Source: Phormidium ambiguum IAM M-71 (lineage in GTDB: Bacteria; Cyanobacteriota; Cyanobacteriia; Cyanobacteriales; Aerosakkonemataceae). From it: a stretch of 64,000 nt of DNA. A program made the position numbers and the translations under genes. The stretch spans positions 39,798 through 103,797 of the forward strand of contig NZ_MRCE01000021.1 in the NCBI RefSeq assembly GCF_001904725.1, given 5' to 3'. Positions within the stretch are counted from its first letter, which is position 1. Every line of letters begins with the position of its first letter. Shown piece after piece: positions 63,863 to 64,000 of this stretch. The notes beneath the pieces were generated by a model. It saw only the letters and a program-made list of their open reading frames with translations. It was not told where the DNA came from and made no database searches.

Positions 63863-63886
63863 CCCCTCCCCGTAGACGGGGAGGGG
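63863..63886. terminator. Dispersed G/C-rich hairpin after the WD40 gene
   Basis: CCCCTCCCCGT-AG-ACGGGGAGGGG has the same 11-bp arms as at 8274 and 35934, located 55 bp after the WD40 stop. Confidence 0.6.
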
Positions 63887-63986
63887 CAATGATTCAACAC
63901 AATTTTACATACAGCGCTTTGCGCTGTTAAGAGGTACAATAGCAACAACGAGCAAACCAATTTCTTAAATGTTGAGGATTGATTAA

Positions 63987-64000
63987 ATGGAGAGCAACTG
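63987..64000 (+). CDS. Start of a gene cut by the window end
   Basis: An ATG (MESN...) is preceded by GTTGAGGATTGATTAA, where GAGG could be a ribosome binding site 9 bases before. Only four complete codons are visible, so the product cannot be named. Confidence 0.25.

Overview
The window is chromosomal DNA from a cyanobacterium, most likely a filamentous, Oscillatoriales-like form (inference). The evidence is the very frequent HIP1 octamer GCGATCGC and related GATCG-rich sites, the gene set (ycf3, Ycf51 family, a SufU-type scaffold, minCDE, mreBCD, the amiC-murI-sds neighbourhood, an NhaS3-like antiporter, a short cyanobacterial SSB, an SOS box of the cyanobacterial LexA type), and many short tandem and palindromic repeats between genes. 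About 50 genes are present, nearly all chromosomal housekeeping or signalling genes. No rRNA operon, CRISPR array or prophage was seen. There is one tRNA, tRNA-Ala(CGC).

Layout. 0.3-5 kb: dnaK-dnaJ chaperone pair, sufU, Ycf51-family gene. 5-9.3 kb: secreted alpha/beta hydrolase, TPR protein, sugar-1-phosphate nucleotidyltransferase. 9.3-11.6 kb: minC-minD-minE division-site operon (minus strand). 12-16 kb: large six-PAS hybrid histidine kinase. 16.2-16.6 kb: antitoxin-like gene followed by a 14-codon remnant of a VapC toxin. 16.6-21.7 kb: minus-strand block of a DUF1537 kinase, two tandem paralogous membrane proteins, an MliC-like secreted protein, a DUF1232 protein, a lysine-rich protein, a DPN-repeat protein and a small membrane protein. 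21.9-26.5 kb: U32 peptidase/RlhA-like, comB, ycf3, gatC. 26.8-30 kb: two peptidoglycan hydrolases lacking signal peptides, and a Uma2 protein. 30-34.4 kb: YjbQ, glycosyltransferase, C-DES-like cystine lyase, methyltransferase. 34.5-35.9 kb: TM0106-type RecB-like nuclease. 36-39.2 kb: rtcB. 39.4-41.2 kb: methyltransferase, HAD phosphatase, tRNA. 41.4-45.7 kb: polar amino-acid ABC transporter. 46-50.3 kb: small membrane protein, ribD, mreB-mreC-mreD. 50.5-51.75 kb: a tnpB-only IS200/IS605 element. 51.8-58 kb: SOS-boxed ssb, SIMPL protein, Na+/H+ antiporter, amiC, murI. 58.9-63.8 kb: sds, a C39-like membrane peptidase and an AAA/WD40 protein.

The most striking object is rtcB (RNA 2',3'-cyclic phosphate ligase, minus strand, 39152 to 35966), which is interrupted twice at active-site motifs. 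An intein (322 codons, HNH nuclease plus a canonical C2H2 zinc finger) sits directly before the metal-binding cysteine of GVDIG|CGMM. A group I intron of 1039 nt, with its own LAGLIDADG endonuclease ORF, sits in the GGG|NHF motif. The intron's P1 (with the U.G splice-site wobble), P2, P7, P8, P9 and P10 pairings can all be read from the sequence. Removing both restores an uninterrupted 393-residue RtcB.

A second theme is invasion of protein-coding genes by the dispersed repeats. In-frame repeat-derived segments are seen in the DUF1537 kinase, in the ATPase domain of the hybrid kinase and in the N-terminus of the alpha/beta hydrolase. One repeat supplies the stop codon of the TM0106-family nuclease.
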